Positions 46,881 to 55,835 of a stretch of 64,000 nucleotides of DNA are shown piece by piece (positions within the stretch are counted from its first letter, which is position 1; the number at the start of each line of letters is the position of its first letter). A program made the position numbers and the translations under genes. The stretch is from Pseudoruegeria sp. SHC-113 (GTDB taxonomy: Bacteria; Pseudomonadota; Alphaproteobacteria; Rhodobacterales; Rhodobacteraceae): positions 186,001-250,000 of the forward strand of contig NZ_JAHUBR010000001.1 of the NCBI RefSeq assembly GCF_025376885.1, given 5' to 3'. Under the pieces are notes generated by a model. The model was not told where the DNA came from. It made no database searches and saw only the letters and a program-made list of their open reading frames with translations.

Positions 46881-47801
46881 ATGACCGCGGAAGCGACCAA
46901 TCTTTCCGCCGCGCCCATGGCTGCCGCCGGGCCGCGCAACCGGCCGGGCCGGGGCCAGCAGATCCGCGGCTACCTGCGCCGCAACCCCTCGCTGGGGATC
47001 GGTGTGGCCATGATCGCGGGGCTGATCCTGTTCTCGCTCATCGGCAGCCTCTTCGTGGATGAACGCATGGCGCGTCCGCTCTCGGCCCCGCCCTCGCAGC
47101 CGCCCACGGCCGCGCATCCCTTCGGCTCCGACAGCCAGGGCCGCGATCTCTTCGCGGTGCTCGTTTACGGCACTTGGCTCACGGTGCGGCTCGGGCTGGT
47201 GGCCGGGGCCATCGGTGTGCTGATCGGCGGCGCGCTGGGCTTCATCTCGGCCTATTTCGGCGGCTGGACGGACCGGATCATCAACTTCGTCACCGATGTG
47301 CTGCTCACCGTTCCGGCCCTGCTGATCCTCGTGATCGTGGCCTCCGCCATCAAGGAGGGGCTCACGCCCACCACAATGGCGCTGATCATCGCGGCGCTGG
47401 CGTGGCGCAGGCCGGCCCGCCAGATCCGGGCGCAGGTGCTGGTGATGCGCGGGGCGGGCTACGTGAACACCGCGCGCATCTCCGGCGCTGGCCCGTTCGA
47501 GATCATCTTCTGCGAGCTGGTGCCCAACCTTCTGCCCTTCCTCGTGGCCTCTTTCGTGACAGCCGTCTCGGCGGCGGTGCTAGCCTCCATCGGGCTTGAG
47601 GCCATGGGGCTTGGCCCCAAGAACGCGCCGACGCTGGGGATGACGATCTACTACATGATGAACTTCTCGGCTTTCCTGCTAAAGCTCTGGTGGTGGATCG
47701 TGCCGCCCATCGCGGCGCTCGTGATCCTGTTCGTCGGCCTTTACCTGATCAATACCGGGCTGGACGAGCTGTCCAACCCCCGCCTGCGGAGGCGCGCATG
47801 A
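46881..47801 (+). CDS. DppC/OppC-type ABC permease
   Basis: A 306-residue permease with the N-terminal cytoplasmic extension (Ala/Gly/Arg-rich, about 1-35) followed by six helices. The conserved HPFGSDSQGRDLFAVLVYG segment near residue 75 is typical of DppC. I chose the ATG at 46881 because AAGGAG lies 9 bases upstream; the ATG at 46863 contains that ribosome site. It overlaps the ATPase gene by ATGA. Confidence 0.93.
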   Translation: MTAEATNLSAAPMAAAGPRNRPGRGQQIRGYLRRNPSLGIGVAMIAGLILFSLIGSLFVDERMARPLSAPPSQPPTAAHPFGSDSQGRDLFAVLVYGTWLTVRLGLVAGAIGVLIGGALGFISAYFGGWTDRIINFVTDVLLTVPALLILVIVASAIKEGLTPTTMALIIAALAWRRPARQIRAQVLVMRGAGYVNTARISGAGPFEIIFCELVPNLLPFLVASFVTAVSAAVLASIGLEAMGLGPKNAPTLGMTIYYMMNFSAFLLKLWWWIVPPIAALVILFVGLYLINTGLDELSNPRLRRRA

Positions 47802-49555
47802 GCCTGCTGACTGTCGAAAACCTCGCCGTGGAATACCCGACGCTTTCGGGCGTGGTCCATGCGGTGGCAGAGGTGAACATCGCCATCACACCGGGCCGGC
47901 GCGTCGGCTTTGTGGGGGAAAGCGGATCAGGGAAAACAACGACGGCGCTGGCCGTGATGCGGATGATCAAGGCCCCGGGCCGGATCGCACGCGGCAAGAT
48001 CATGTTGGGCGAGACGGATCTTCTGAGCCTTGGGGCCGAGGAGATGCGGCAGGCGCGGCTTTCGCGCGTCAGCTATATCCCGCAGGGCGCGATGAACTCG
48101 CTGAACCCGGTGATGCGGATCGAAAAGCAGATCTGGGACGGGATCGTGGATCACGAAGGCCCGCGCCCCAAGAGCGAGCTTCAGGCGCGTTCGAAAGCAG
48201 CGCTGGAGGGTGTCGGCCTGAAGCCCGAGGTCGGGCGGATGTATCCGCATGAGCTGTCCGGCGGCATGAAGCAGCGCGCCTGTATCGCCATCGGCACCGC
48301 GCTGAATCCGGAGCTGATCATCGCCGACGAGCCCACCAGCGCGCTGGATGTGATCACCCAGCGGCAGGTGATGGAAACGCTGCGCCGCGCGCAGGAGAGC
48401 CTTGGCTCTGCGCTGATCCTGATCGGCCACGACATGGGCCTTATGGCGCAGAGCGTGGACGAGCTGGTGGTGATGAAGAACGGCCACATCGTGGAGCAGG
48501 GCGAGATCGCCCAGATCATGACGGCCCCCGCGCATCCCTACACCAAACAGCTGATCGCCTCGGTGCCGATGATCGGTGGTGAAAGCTTCCTGCCCGCCGC
48601 CGCGAAAACGCCGGAGAAGGCCCCCGCGCAGCACAGCGGAACGGAGGCGCTGCTAACGCTGGACAACGTCTCCAAGACCTATGGCGGCGGGTTGTTCGGC
48701 GGCCCGGCCAATCAGGCGCTGGCACCGGTCTCCATGCGCCTTGATGGCGGCAGGCCGATGATCGTCTCTGTGGTGGGGCAATCGGGCTCCGGCAAATCCA
48801 CGCTGGGCGGGCTGATGCTGGGCTTCACGCCGCCCAGCACCGGGGCCGTCACCTTTGAAGGGCAGGATGTGGCCAGCCTGCCGCGCAACCGGCGCAAGGA
48901 TTTCCGCCGCGATGTGCAGGCGGTGTTTCAGGATCCCTACGGCTCCTTCAACCCGTTCTACCGGGTGGATCGCGCCCTGACGCTGCCGCTCAAACGCTTC
49001 GGCATCACCTCCGATCACGCGGAAATCGAAGCCCGCATGGCGCAGGCCTGCGAGGCCGTGGGGCTGGATCCGAACCTGATCCTTGGCCGCTTCGCCCATG
49101 AGCTGTCCGGTGGCCAGCGCCAGCGGCTGATGGTGGCCCGCGCGCTGATGCTCTCGCCCAAGCTGCTGATCGCGGATGAGCCGGTAAGCATGGTGGACGC
49201 TTCCCTGCGCGCCTCGATCCTGAAGAACCTGCACGCCCTGAAAGAGCAGTTTGGAATTTCTATCGTCTATATCACCCATGATCTGGCCACGGCCTACCAT
49301 GTGAGCGACTACGTGATCGTGCTGCACCACGGCCGCGTGGCCGAGGCCGGGCCGCCCGCCGAGGTGATCGGCGATCCGCAACACCCCTACACGCGCCTGC
49401 TGATCGGCTCCATCCCATGGCCCGACATCACCCGGCGCTGGGGCGGGGAGGGCGGCTCGGCCGAGGATCTCAAGGCGCTGGCAGCGATGGCCGAGAGCCG
49501 CGAAACCTGCCTGCGCGGGAAGGTGGAAGGGTTCGATCTGTCGGTGCCGGGGTAG
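47798..49555 (+). CDS. Double-NBD peptide/sugar ABC ATPase (DppD-DppF fusion type)
   Basis: A 585-residue protein with two ABC domains in one chain. NBD1 has [23 protein letters not shown] and [14 protein letters not shown]2 has [24 protein letters not shown] and LIADEPVSMVD. Each is followed by the oligopeptide-type C-terminal segment (HPYTKQLIASVP and HPYTRLLIGSIP). It energises the importer of locus B. Fused DppD/F proteins are common in this lineage. Start at the ATGA overlap with the upstream permease. Confidence 0.95.
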   Translation: MSLLTVENLAVEYPTLSGVVHAVAEVNIAITPGRRVGFVGESGSGKTTTALAVMRMIKAPGRIARGKIMLGETDLLSLGAEEMRQARLSRVSYIPQGAMNSLNPVMRIEKQIWDGIVDHEGPRPKSELQARSKAALEGVGLKPEVGRMYPHELSGGMKQRACIAIGTALNPELIIADEPTSALDVITQRQVMETLRRAQESLGSALILIGHDMGLMAQSVDELVVMKNGHIVEQGEIAQIMTAPAHPYTKQLIASVPMIGGESFLPAAAKTPEKAPAQHSGTEALLTLDNVSKTYGGGLFGGPANQALAPVSMRLDGGRPMIVSVVGQSGSGKSTLGGLMLGFTPPSTGAVTFEGQDVASLPRNRRKDFRRDVQAVFQDPYGSFNPFYRVDRALTLPLKRFGITSDHAEIEARMAQACEAVGLDPNLILGRFAHELSGGQRQRLMVARALMLSPKLLIADEPVSMVDASLRASILKNLHALKEQFGISIVYITHDLATAYHVSDYVIVLHHGRVAEAGPPAEVIGDPQHPYTRLLIGSIPWPDITRRWGGEGGSAEDLKALAAMAESRETCLRGKVEGFDLSVPG

Positions 49556-49560
49556 CGGCC

Positions 49561-50997
49561 ATGGACCGGCCCAACATCCTGTTCCTGATGCCCGATCAGC
49601 TGCGGGCGGATTTCCTTGGCTGCTATGGCGCGGATTTCGCGCGCACGCCGGTGCTGGATGCTCTGGCGGCGCGGGGGCAGCGCTTTGCGCGGTGTCTCTC
49701 GCCCACGCCGATCTGCGTCCCGGCGCGGGCCAGCATGCTGACGGGGGCCTCCTCGCTGCAAACGGGGGTGATGACGAACGGTGAATGGCTGCGCCCCGAC
49801 GGCGCGGCGCTGGGCCTTGCCACCTGGCCCGCGCGGCTCGCGGACGCGGGTTACACGACCTACGGTGTGGGCAAGATGCATTTCACCCCATGGGATGATC
49901 CGGGCGGTTTCACCACCCGCGTGATCGCGGAGGACAAGCGCCATATCGGGATCAAGGATGACTACGCGGATCATCTGGCCAGCAAAGGTGCGGCCAAGCA
50001 GCATGGGCGGGATCTGGAAGGCTACCATGAAAATGGCGGGGCTTGCCTTTCGCCACTGCCGCTGGAGGACAGCGTGGATCTCTGGTGCGCCGATCGCGCG
50101 GCAGAGCTGATCAAGGCCCATGATCCCGCGCGCCCCTTCGCGATGATGGTGGGCTTTCCCTCGCCCCACTGCCCCTATGATCCGCCGCCAGAGATTGCCG
50201 CGCTCTTTGATCCGGACTCCATGCCGTCGCCCGCCCCGCCGACGCCCGAAAGCGAGGCCCTGCGCCCTTGGTTTGTGCAGAACATGCGGCGGGACTGGGC
50301 GGACATCGACTACAGCGATTTCACCGCAGGGCAGATCGCCAAGGTGCGCCAGCACTATTCCGCGCTGATCCACATTCTGGACATCGCCGTGGGCCGGGTG
50401 CTTACCGCGCTTGAGGCGCGAGGGATGGCCGAGAACACGTTGATCCTTTTCGCCTCCGACCATGGTGATTTCGTCGGGGACTACGGGCTTGTCTGCAAGA
50501 ATTTCTTCATGGACGGCAGCCTGCGGGTGCCGATGATCCTTGCCGGCCCCGGCATCAGTGTTGGCCTGCGCCCCGATACCGTGAGCCTGACGGATGTTTT
50601 TGCAACGGTGCTGGATGCCGCCGGCCTGCCGCAACCTGAGCGCAGCGAGAGCCGCAGCCTGCTGGGCCCGCCGCCCGACACGCCGCGTGCGATCTGCGGG
50701 CTGACCCATCGCGGTGCGGTAATCGAGCGGGGGCGCTACAAGCTCGCCCGCTACGTGGAAGGGCTGACAACGCTGCACGACATGGCCGCCGATCCGCAGG
50801 AGCAGGTGAACCTCGCCCGCGATCCGGCGCATACAGAGGCACGCCGCGCGCTTGAGGCCGAACTCGATCGCTGGATCGTTGCACAGGCCATCCTTGGCCA
50901 TGCCGAGAAAACCGCCGCCCCGCTGCCCAAGCGCAACGCCCATGTTCGAGGGGCCGGGCGGCTCTACCCTCACCCCCTGCCGGAGGCCCAGCGATGA
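49561..50997 (+). CDS. Cys-type sulfatase
   Basis: A 478-residue type I sulfatase. It begins with the metal-binding RPNILFLMPDQLRADFLGCYG and carries the formylglycine motif C52-V-P-A-R56 followed by ASMLTG (CxPxRxxxxTG class). The second metal site is in LILFASDHGDFVGDYGL. The Cys must be converted to formylglycine by a maturase not found in this window. No signal peptide is visible, so it should act in the cytoplasm on an imported sulfated substrate. It lies 5 bp after the importer ATPase and overlaps the DapA-family gene by ATGA. Phosphonate/phosphodiester hydrolases of the same fold are an alternative. Confidence 0.88.
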   Translation: MDRPNILFLMPDQLRADFLGCYGADFARTPVLDALAARGQRFARCLSPTPICVPARASMLTGASSLQTGVMTNGEWLRPDGAALGLATWPARLADAGYTTYGVGKMHFTPWDDPGGFTTRVIAEDKRHIGIKDDYADHLASKGAAKQHGRDLEGYHENGGACLSPLPLEDSVDLWCADRAAELIKAHDPARPFAMMVGFPSPHCPYDPPPEIAALFDPDSMPSPAPPTPESEALRPWFVQNMRRDWADIDYSDFTAGQIAKVRQHYSALIHILDIAVGRVLTALEARGMAENTLILFASDHGDFVGDYGLVCKNFFMDGSLRVPMILAGPGISVGLRPDTVSLTDVFATVLDAAGLPQPERSESRSLLGPPPDTPRAICGLTHRGAVIERGRYKLARYVEGLTTLHDMAADPQEQVNLARDPAHTEARRALEAELDRWIVAQAILGHAEKTAAPLPKRNAHVRGAGRLYPHPLPEAQR

Positions 50998-51902
50998 ACC
51001 GCCCCCCTGAAAGCATCGGTGGCATCCTGCCCGTGCTCTATTCCTTCTTCGACGCTCAAGGCGCCCTGCGCCCGGAGGGCTTTCGCCAGCAGGTGACCCA
51101 CTGCATGGAGGTCGGGGCGGGGGGCGTTGTGCTCTTTGGTTTTGTCACGCAGTTCTACCGGCTCACCTTCGAGGAGAAACGCGCCGCCTTGCAGGCCACG
51201 GTGGCCGAGATGGCGGGGCAGGGCACAGTGGGCGTGACGGTGATGGAGCCGAGCCCCGAAGGCCAGAAAGCGCTGGTGAGCGCGGCCGCCGAGGCCGGGG
51301 CGGATTGGATCATCCTGCAGCCGCCCCTTGGCCCGCCCGCCGCGCCTGCCGAATGGCTCGACCTTCTGGTCGAGGTCGCGCAGGCTTCGCCGCTGCCTGT
51401 CGCGGTGCAGAACGCCAAGATCGCGACGACGCAGCTCACCAATGCCCAGCTGCTGGACCTGCGGCAGGCCTGCCCCAACGTGATCGCCGTGAAGGCGGAA
51501 ACCGGGGCGGAGCAGGTGGCGGATTTCGCCGCCGATCATGGCGCGCGATTCCGGGTGCTGACTGGGGATTGGGGCGTGGAATACCCTTTCTTCCTGCGTG
51601 CCGGTGTGCACGGGCTGATCCCCGCGCCGAATTTCGTGGCCCAGCAGGTCGCGCTGCACCGCGCCGCGCAGGCGGGGGATTGGGCACAGGTGGAGGCCAT
51701 CCACGCCGCGATCCTGCCCCTGATGCAGTTTTTCCGCGAACGCGCCGCGCCGGAGGGGCAGATCCTGCTCGCCCGTCAGATCTACGCCGAGGCGTGCGGC
51801 ATGGATCCGGGCCACAACCGCCGCCCCGGCCCGCAGGCGCTGGATGCCCGTATTCTTGCCCATGCCCGCCACTTGCAAAAGCGCCTTGAGGCACAGGCAT
51901 GA
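50994..51902 (+). CDS. Second DapA-family enzyme, non-canonical
   Basis: A 302-residue DHDPS/NAL-fold protein. The Schiff-base lysine is probably K167 (VIAVKAETGAEQ). The loop normally reading GTTGE is FGFVTQFYRLT, and the normal Tyr-bearing YNVP is VQNAKIAT with Gln in the Tyr position. It therefore probably still binds a 2-keto acid but by modified chemistry. In locus B it would act on the 2-keto-3-deoxy acid after the dehydratase. ATGA overlaps tie it to the sulfatase before and the SDR after. Confidence 0.85.
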   Translation: MNRPPESIGGILPVLYSFFDAQGALRPEGFRQQVTHCMEVGAGGVVLFGFVTQFYRLTFEEKRAALQATVAEMAGQGTVGVTVMEPSPEGQKALVSAAAEAGADWIILQPPLGPPAAPAEWLDLLVEVAQASPLPVAVQNAKIATTQLTNAQLLDLRQACPNVIAVKAETGAEQVADFAADHGARFRVLTGDWGVEYPFFLRAGVHGLIPAPNFVAQQVALHRAAQAGDWAQVEAIHAAILPLMQFFRERAAPEGQILLARQIYAEACGMDPGHNRRPGPQALDARILAHARHLQKRLEAQA

Positions 51903-52594
51903 GCCCGCAGCGCGCGGTGCTGGTGACCGGCGCAAGCCGGGGCCTCGGGGCCGCGTTCTGCCGCCAATACGCCGCCGAGGGCTGGCAGGTCTTCGCCGCC
52001 TGCCGGTCGCTTCCCGGGTCTGGGGCAATGGCCAAAACGGGGGTAACCTTCGTGCAGATGGATGTGGCGGACCCTGCAAGCATCGCGCGCTGTGCGGCGC
52101 AGCTGGCCGATGTGCCGCTTGATCTGATGATCAACAACGCCGGTGTGATGGGCGACGCCGAGGCCGGCCCCCTGCAGGCCGAGCCAAGCGCATGGGAGGC
52201 CGCCTTCCGCATCAACGTGCTGGCCCCCGCCCTCGTGACACGCGCCTTCCAGCCCAATCTCTCTGCGGCCCCCATGCCCGTTGCCGCGACGATGGGCAGC
52301 CAGGCGGGGATTTTCCGCTTCATCACCGATGCGCGCATGGCGGCCTACCGCGCCACAAAGGCCGCCGCCCACGCCGTGACGCTTTCGCTTGCATCGGAGC
52401 TTGCGCCGATGGGCATTCCCTACGTCTCGCTGCGCCCCGGACCGACGCGCACCGACATGCTCAAGGGCGGCGGGCAGTATGAGATCGACGACAGCGTGGC
52501 CCGCCTGCGCCGGGTGCTTGCCGGGGTCACGCCCGCGCAATCGGGGCTGTTTCTGGACCGCGACGGCAGCACCTTTCCCTACGACGCGCCTTAG
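51899..52594 (+). CDS. SDR-family oxidoreductase, last gene of locus B
   Basis: A 231-residue classical SDR. It has LVTGASRGLG at the cofactor site, MINNAGVMGD, and a catalytic Tyr-x-x-x-Lys in AYRATKAAAH, with the Ser position in MGSQAGIF. The overall pattern resembles the CsgA/C-factor-like group of SDRs. It starts with an ATGA overlap with the DapA-family gene. Its stop overlaps by 4 bases the convergent AraC gene. The substrate is unknown, presumably an intermediate or the aldehyde product of the locus B sugar. Confidence 0.85.
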   Translation: MSPQRAVLVTGASRGLGAAFCRQYAAEGWQVFAACRSLPGSGAMAKTGVTFVQMDVADPASIARCAAQLADVPLDLMINNAGVMGDAEAGPLQAEPSAWEAAFRINVLAPALVTRAFQPNLSAAPMPVAATMGSQAGIFRFITDARMAAYRATKAAAHAVTLSLASELAPMGIPYVSLRPGPTRTDMLKGGGQYEIDDSVARLRRVLAGVTPAQSGLFLDRDGSTFPYDAP

Positions 52595-53505
52595 CCCCAG
52601 CCCCGCGCATACTGGGCGCGCATTTCCTTCGGGGTCTGGCCGTAGGCGGCACGGAAGTGCTCGTAGAACTGCGTCATCGAGGAAAAGCCGGACATTTCCG
52701 CCACCACGGAAATCGGATCGCGCCCTTCGATCAGGATCGCGCGGGCGCGGATCAGGCGCATCCGGGTGAAAAAGCGCTTCATCGGCATCCGCAGGCGCTT
52801 GGCAAAGAGCGAAGAGGCGTAGTTCGGGTGCAGCCCGACCGTTTCGGCTACCTGTGCGACGGTCAGCGGGGCGTGCAGGTTCTCAAGGATGTAGCGCACC
52901 ATTTCGGCGAGCTTGGCTGTCTGATCGGCGGCGGTGCCACGCGGCTCGCCGCCTTCGCCGGGCCGCAGATCGCCACTGGCCGCATCCGCGGCCTGCGCCC
53001 GACGCAGAGTGGCGTTCAGCTCCTGCAGCAGGATCTCCCGCCGTTCTTCCGAGCCGGAGCGGCAATCCTCAAGCCATTGCAAGAACTTGCCTTTTGGCAA
53101 GGCGGAAAGCGGCAATATGCGGATTTCCCCGGCCAGCATCGCCACCTGCATGGGGCTGATATGGGGCATGAAAAGGAAGGTATCGGCAGGCACGTAAAGG
53201 TTTGTCAGCCGCACATCGGCCAGATCGGGCGCGCCGAAATCGGTGAGCCTGTGCGGGATGCCGGCCCAGAACATGACAACCTGATCCTGCGGCACAAGCA
53301 CCGCCCGGCCGTCGTAATCATAGGTCATGGTGGAGCCGGAAATCAGGTTGAACTCCACATGCCCGTGCCAATGCGGGCGCTCCATCCGATTGGGCTGGAA
53401 GTGCCGCATCCCGAAGCGCCCGAAGGCGCGGCCGGGCTGGTAGAGATCGCGTTCATCGGAGGGAACACCGTGCAACGCGGCCTGTTCATTGTGCATCTGC
53501 AGCAT
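52591..53505 (-). CDS. AraC-family regulator, MelR-like
   Basis: A 304-residue AraC/XylS protein. The N-terminal cupin contains RPHWHGHVEFNLISGSTMTY and VVMFWAGIPHRLTDFG. These resemble by eye the effector domain of E. coli MelR, the melibiose activator. Two C-terminal helix-turn-helix units follow (APLTVAQVAETVGLHPNYAS and DPISVVAEMSGFSSMTQFYE). The ATG is preceded by AGGGGGGA. It is divergent from an importer operon with GH4 genes. That fits activation of alpha-galactoside uptake, and rhizobial agp loci also have an AraC-type regulator. Confidence 0.9.
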   Translation of the reverse strand: MLQMHNEQAALHGVPSDERDLYQPGRAFGRFGMRHFQPNRMERPHWHGHVEFNLISGSTMTYDYDGRAVLVPQDQVVMFWAGIPHRLTDFGAPDLADVRLTNLYVPADTFLFMPHISPMQVAMLAGEIRILPLSALPKGKFLQWLEDCRSGSEERREILLQELNATLRRAQAADAASGDLRPGEGGEPRGTAADQTAKLAEMVRYILENLHAPLTVAQVAETVGLHPNYASSLFAKRLRMPMKRFFTRMRLIRARAILIEGRDPISVVAEMSGFSSMTQFYEHFRAAYGQTPKEMRAQYARGWG

Positions 53506-53525
53506 GGCTGATCCCCCCTGATCTT

Positions 53526-53580
53526 TGAAACCCGGACAAGTTGCCCGTGAAATGACATTGCCGCGATTGGCGCGGTTTCA
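53526..53580. promoter_or_regulatory. Divergent regulatory region of locus C
   Basis: TGAAACC (53526-53532) and its reverse complement GGTTTCA (53574-53580) flank a region with another GTGAAATGACA (53547-53557). AraC-family activators often bind such spaced half-sites. The gap of 163 bp contains the promoters for both the regulator and the importer operon. Tentative. Confidence 0.35.
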
Positions 53581-53668
53581 CAAGCTTGGGGCTGCGCTGG
53601 TTCGTTTGAGGAGGCGGGCTGGCGCGCCAAGAACCTGCCCGGCGACGGGCACAGGGAGGAGAAAAAGA

Positions 53669-55747
53669 ATGACACACGCACGCAAGGCGCCGCTTCTGGC
53701 GCTGATGCTCGGCGTCTCTGCCACGGCGCTTTCCGCGCAGATGGTGGAGCCGACGATGCCGCCCGAAGCGCCGAAATTCGACGCGCAGGGTGAGCCCGTC
53801 TTCGTTAAACGGGCCGATATTTTCGAGTACCGCGCGCTCGACAGCTATAGCGAACCGGAGTTCGTGAAGGCCTTCGTGGACGCTGGCAAGCTGCCCCCCG
53901 TGGCCGAACGCCTTCCGGCGGAACCGATGGTCTACAAGGCCGCGAACATGCCCGATGGCATCGGCACCTACGGCGGCACGCTGCGCCATGTGAGCGGCGG
54001 GCGGCCCGAGGGCTGGAACTTCTGGGGTGGCCAGTCGCAGGGCTGGGGCGGCATCGACATCGGCATGACGGAATGCCTGACGCGCACCGGCCCGCTCTTC
54101 ACCGTGGAGAGCAGCGATCTTTCCCCGATGCCCAACCTCGCGCGCAGCTGGGAGTGGTCGGAGGACGGCAAAACGCTCACTGTGAAGCTGATCGAGGGGG
54201 CCAAGTGGTCTGACGGCGATCCCTTCGACACCGAGGACATCGCCTTCTACTGGAACGACATCGTGATGGATCCGGAAGTCTCGCCGCTGATGGGCGCGAG
54301 CCAGGACACCTACGCCGGCGCCACGCTCGAAGTGGTGGATGGCAGCACCTTTACAATGACGTTTGACACGGCCTTCCCTGAGAGCGTGCTCTACAACATG
54401 GCCTATGGCAACTTCTGCCCCGGGCCGAGCCACGTTCTGAAGCCGCATCACCCCGCCCATGGCGGCGAGAGCTACGATGCCTTCATCAACGCCTTCCCGC
54501 CCGAAACGCTGGGCTTCCCGGTGATGGGGGCCTGGGTGCCGGTGGAGTACCGCGCCGACGACATCATCGTGCTGCGCCGCAACCCCTTCTACTGGAAAGT
54601 GGATGAGGCCGGGAACCAGCTGCCCTACCTGAACGAGGTGCACTATCGCCTCTCCACATGGGCGGATCGCGATGTGCAGGCCGTGGCCGGTACGGGAGAT
54701 TTCTCCAACCTTGAGCAGGCCGAGAATTACGTGGAATCCCTGCGCCGCTCGGCGGCGGATGACGCGCCCGCGCGGCTTGCCTTCGGTCCCCGCACGATCA
54801 GCTACTCGATGTATCCGAACTACTCCGCCAATGGCTGGGGTGAGCCGGACGCCCGCGCCCAGACGGTGCGCGAGCTGAACCGCAACACCGATTTCCGCAT
54901 CTGCCTGACACAGGCGATCGACCGGCAGCGGCTGGGCAACAGCCTCGTGAAAGGGCCGTTCACCGCGCAATATCCCGGCGGCCTGGTGCCCGGCACTTCT
55001 TACTATGATGCCGAAAGCACGGTGTTCTACCCCTACAGCCTTGAAAGCGCGAAGGCGCATTGCGAGGCGGCGGGCCTGACCGACACCGACGGCAACGGCT
55101 TCCTGAACTGGCCGGCGGGTGCGGCGGCGGGCGACGGCGATCTGACGATCACCATCCTGCACACCACCGACTACAACACCGACCGCAACCTCGCGGAAGG
55201 CGTGGTGGCCATGCTGGAAGAGGCGGGCATTCGCGCCACGCTGCAATCGGTCAACAACAACGACCGGGACGCAAACCGCGATGCGGGCACCTTCGATTTC
55301 AACCTGATCCGCAACGACAAGGAATTCATCACTGTCGTGCAGCAGACCGATCAGCTCGCCCCGGTGGGGCCGACGACGGCGCAGAACTACCACAAGGCCA
55401 ATGCCGCCGGTGAGCTGGATTTGCTGCCCTTCGAGGAAGAGCTTGTCGGGATCGTGAATGCCTTCATCGGCAGCCGCGATGCGGGCGAACGTGCCGATCT
55501 GATGAAGCAGTACCAGAAGGTCTTTACCGAGAATGTCTATGGCATCGGTCTGACGGCCTATCCGGGCGCGCTGATCATCAACAAGCGCTTTGCCAACATC
55601 CCGGAAGGGGCGCCGATCTTCATGTACAACTGGGCGGAGGACAACATCATCCGCGAGCGGGTCTTCGTGCCGGCGGACGCCCAGCGGGACTATGAACTGC
55701 ACCCGAACACGCTGCCCACGGCCGAAGGGCCGATGGTGGCGGGGTAA
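53669..55747 (+). CDS. Family-5 ABC substrate-binding protein, AgpA-like (alpha-galactoside type)
   Basis: A 692-residue, unusually long SBP_bac_5 protein with a Sec signal ending near ATALSA. The core motif WSEDGKTLTVKLIEGAKWSD marks the family. The extra length, with an N-terminal extension of about 80 residues before the first lobe (FEYRALDSYSEPEFVKAFVD), is shared by large oligosaccharide-binding members. The ATG at 53669 follows GGGAGGAG. Context with MelR-like regulator and GH4 enzymes suggests binding of melibiose/raffinose-type sugars. That substrate is inference. Confidence 0.9.
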   Translation: MTHARKAPLLALMLGVSATALSAQMVEPTMPPEAPKFDAQGEPVFVKRADIFEYRALDSYSEPEFVKAFVDAGKLPPVAERLPAEPMVYKAANMPDGIGTYGGTLRHVSGGRPEGWNFWGGQSQGWGGIDIGMTECLTRTGPLFTVESSDLSPMPNLARSWEWSEDGKTLTVKLIEGAKWSDGDPFDTEDIAFYWNDIVMDPEVSPLMGASQDTYAGATLEVVDGSTFTMTFDTAFPESVLYNMAYGNFCPGPSHVLKPHHPAHGGESYDAFINAFPPETLGFPVMGAWVPVEYRADDIIVLRRNPFYWKVDEAGNQLPYLNEVHYRLSTWADRDVQAVAGTGDFSNLEQAENYVESLRRSAADDAPARLAFGPRTISYSMYPNYSANGWGEPDARAQTVRELNRNTDFRICLTQAIDRQRLGNSLVKGPFTAQYPGGLVPGTSYYDAESTVFYPYSLESAKAHCEAAGLTDTDGNGFLNWPAGAAAGDGDLTITILHTTDYNTDRNLAEGVVAMLEEAGIRATLQSVNNNDRDANRDAGTFDFNLIRNDKEFITVVQQTDQLAPVGPTTAQNYHKANAAGELDLLPFEEELVGIVNAFIGSRDAGERADLMKQYQKVFTENVYGIGLTAYPGALIINKRFANIPEGAPIFMYNWAEDNIIRERVFVPADAQRDYELHPNTLPTAEGPMVAG

Positions 55748-55835
55748 CCCAAGTCTCCCGTGGGTCGGGCGGTTTGCCGAAAGGCGGCCGCCCGGTTCCA
55801 ATATCCTTCAAAAAGACTGAACCAAGGCCCGCCCC

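Noticed and set aside
53486-55801. A 771-codon minus-strand frame antisense to the binding-protein gene
   Set aside because: The plus strand has a full SBP_bac_5 protein with signal peptide and ribosome site; the antisense frame is His/Arg/Gly-rich without domains.
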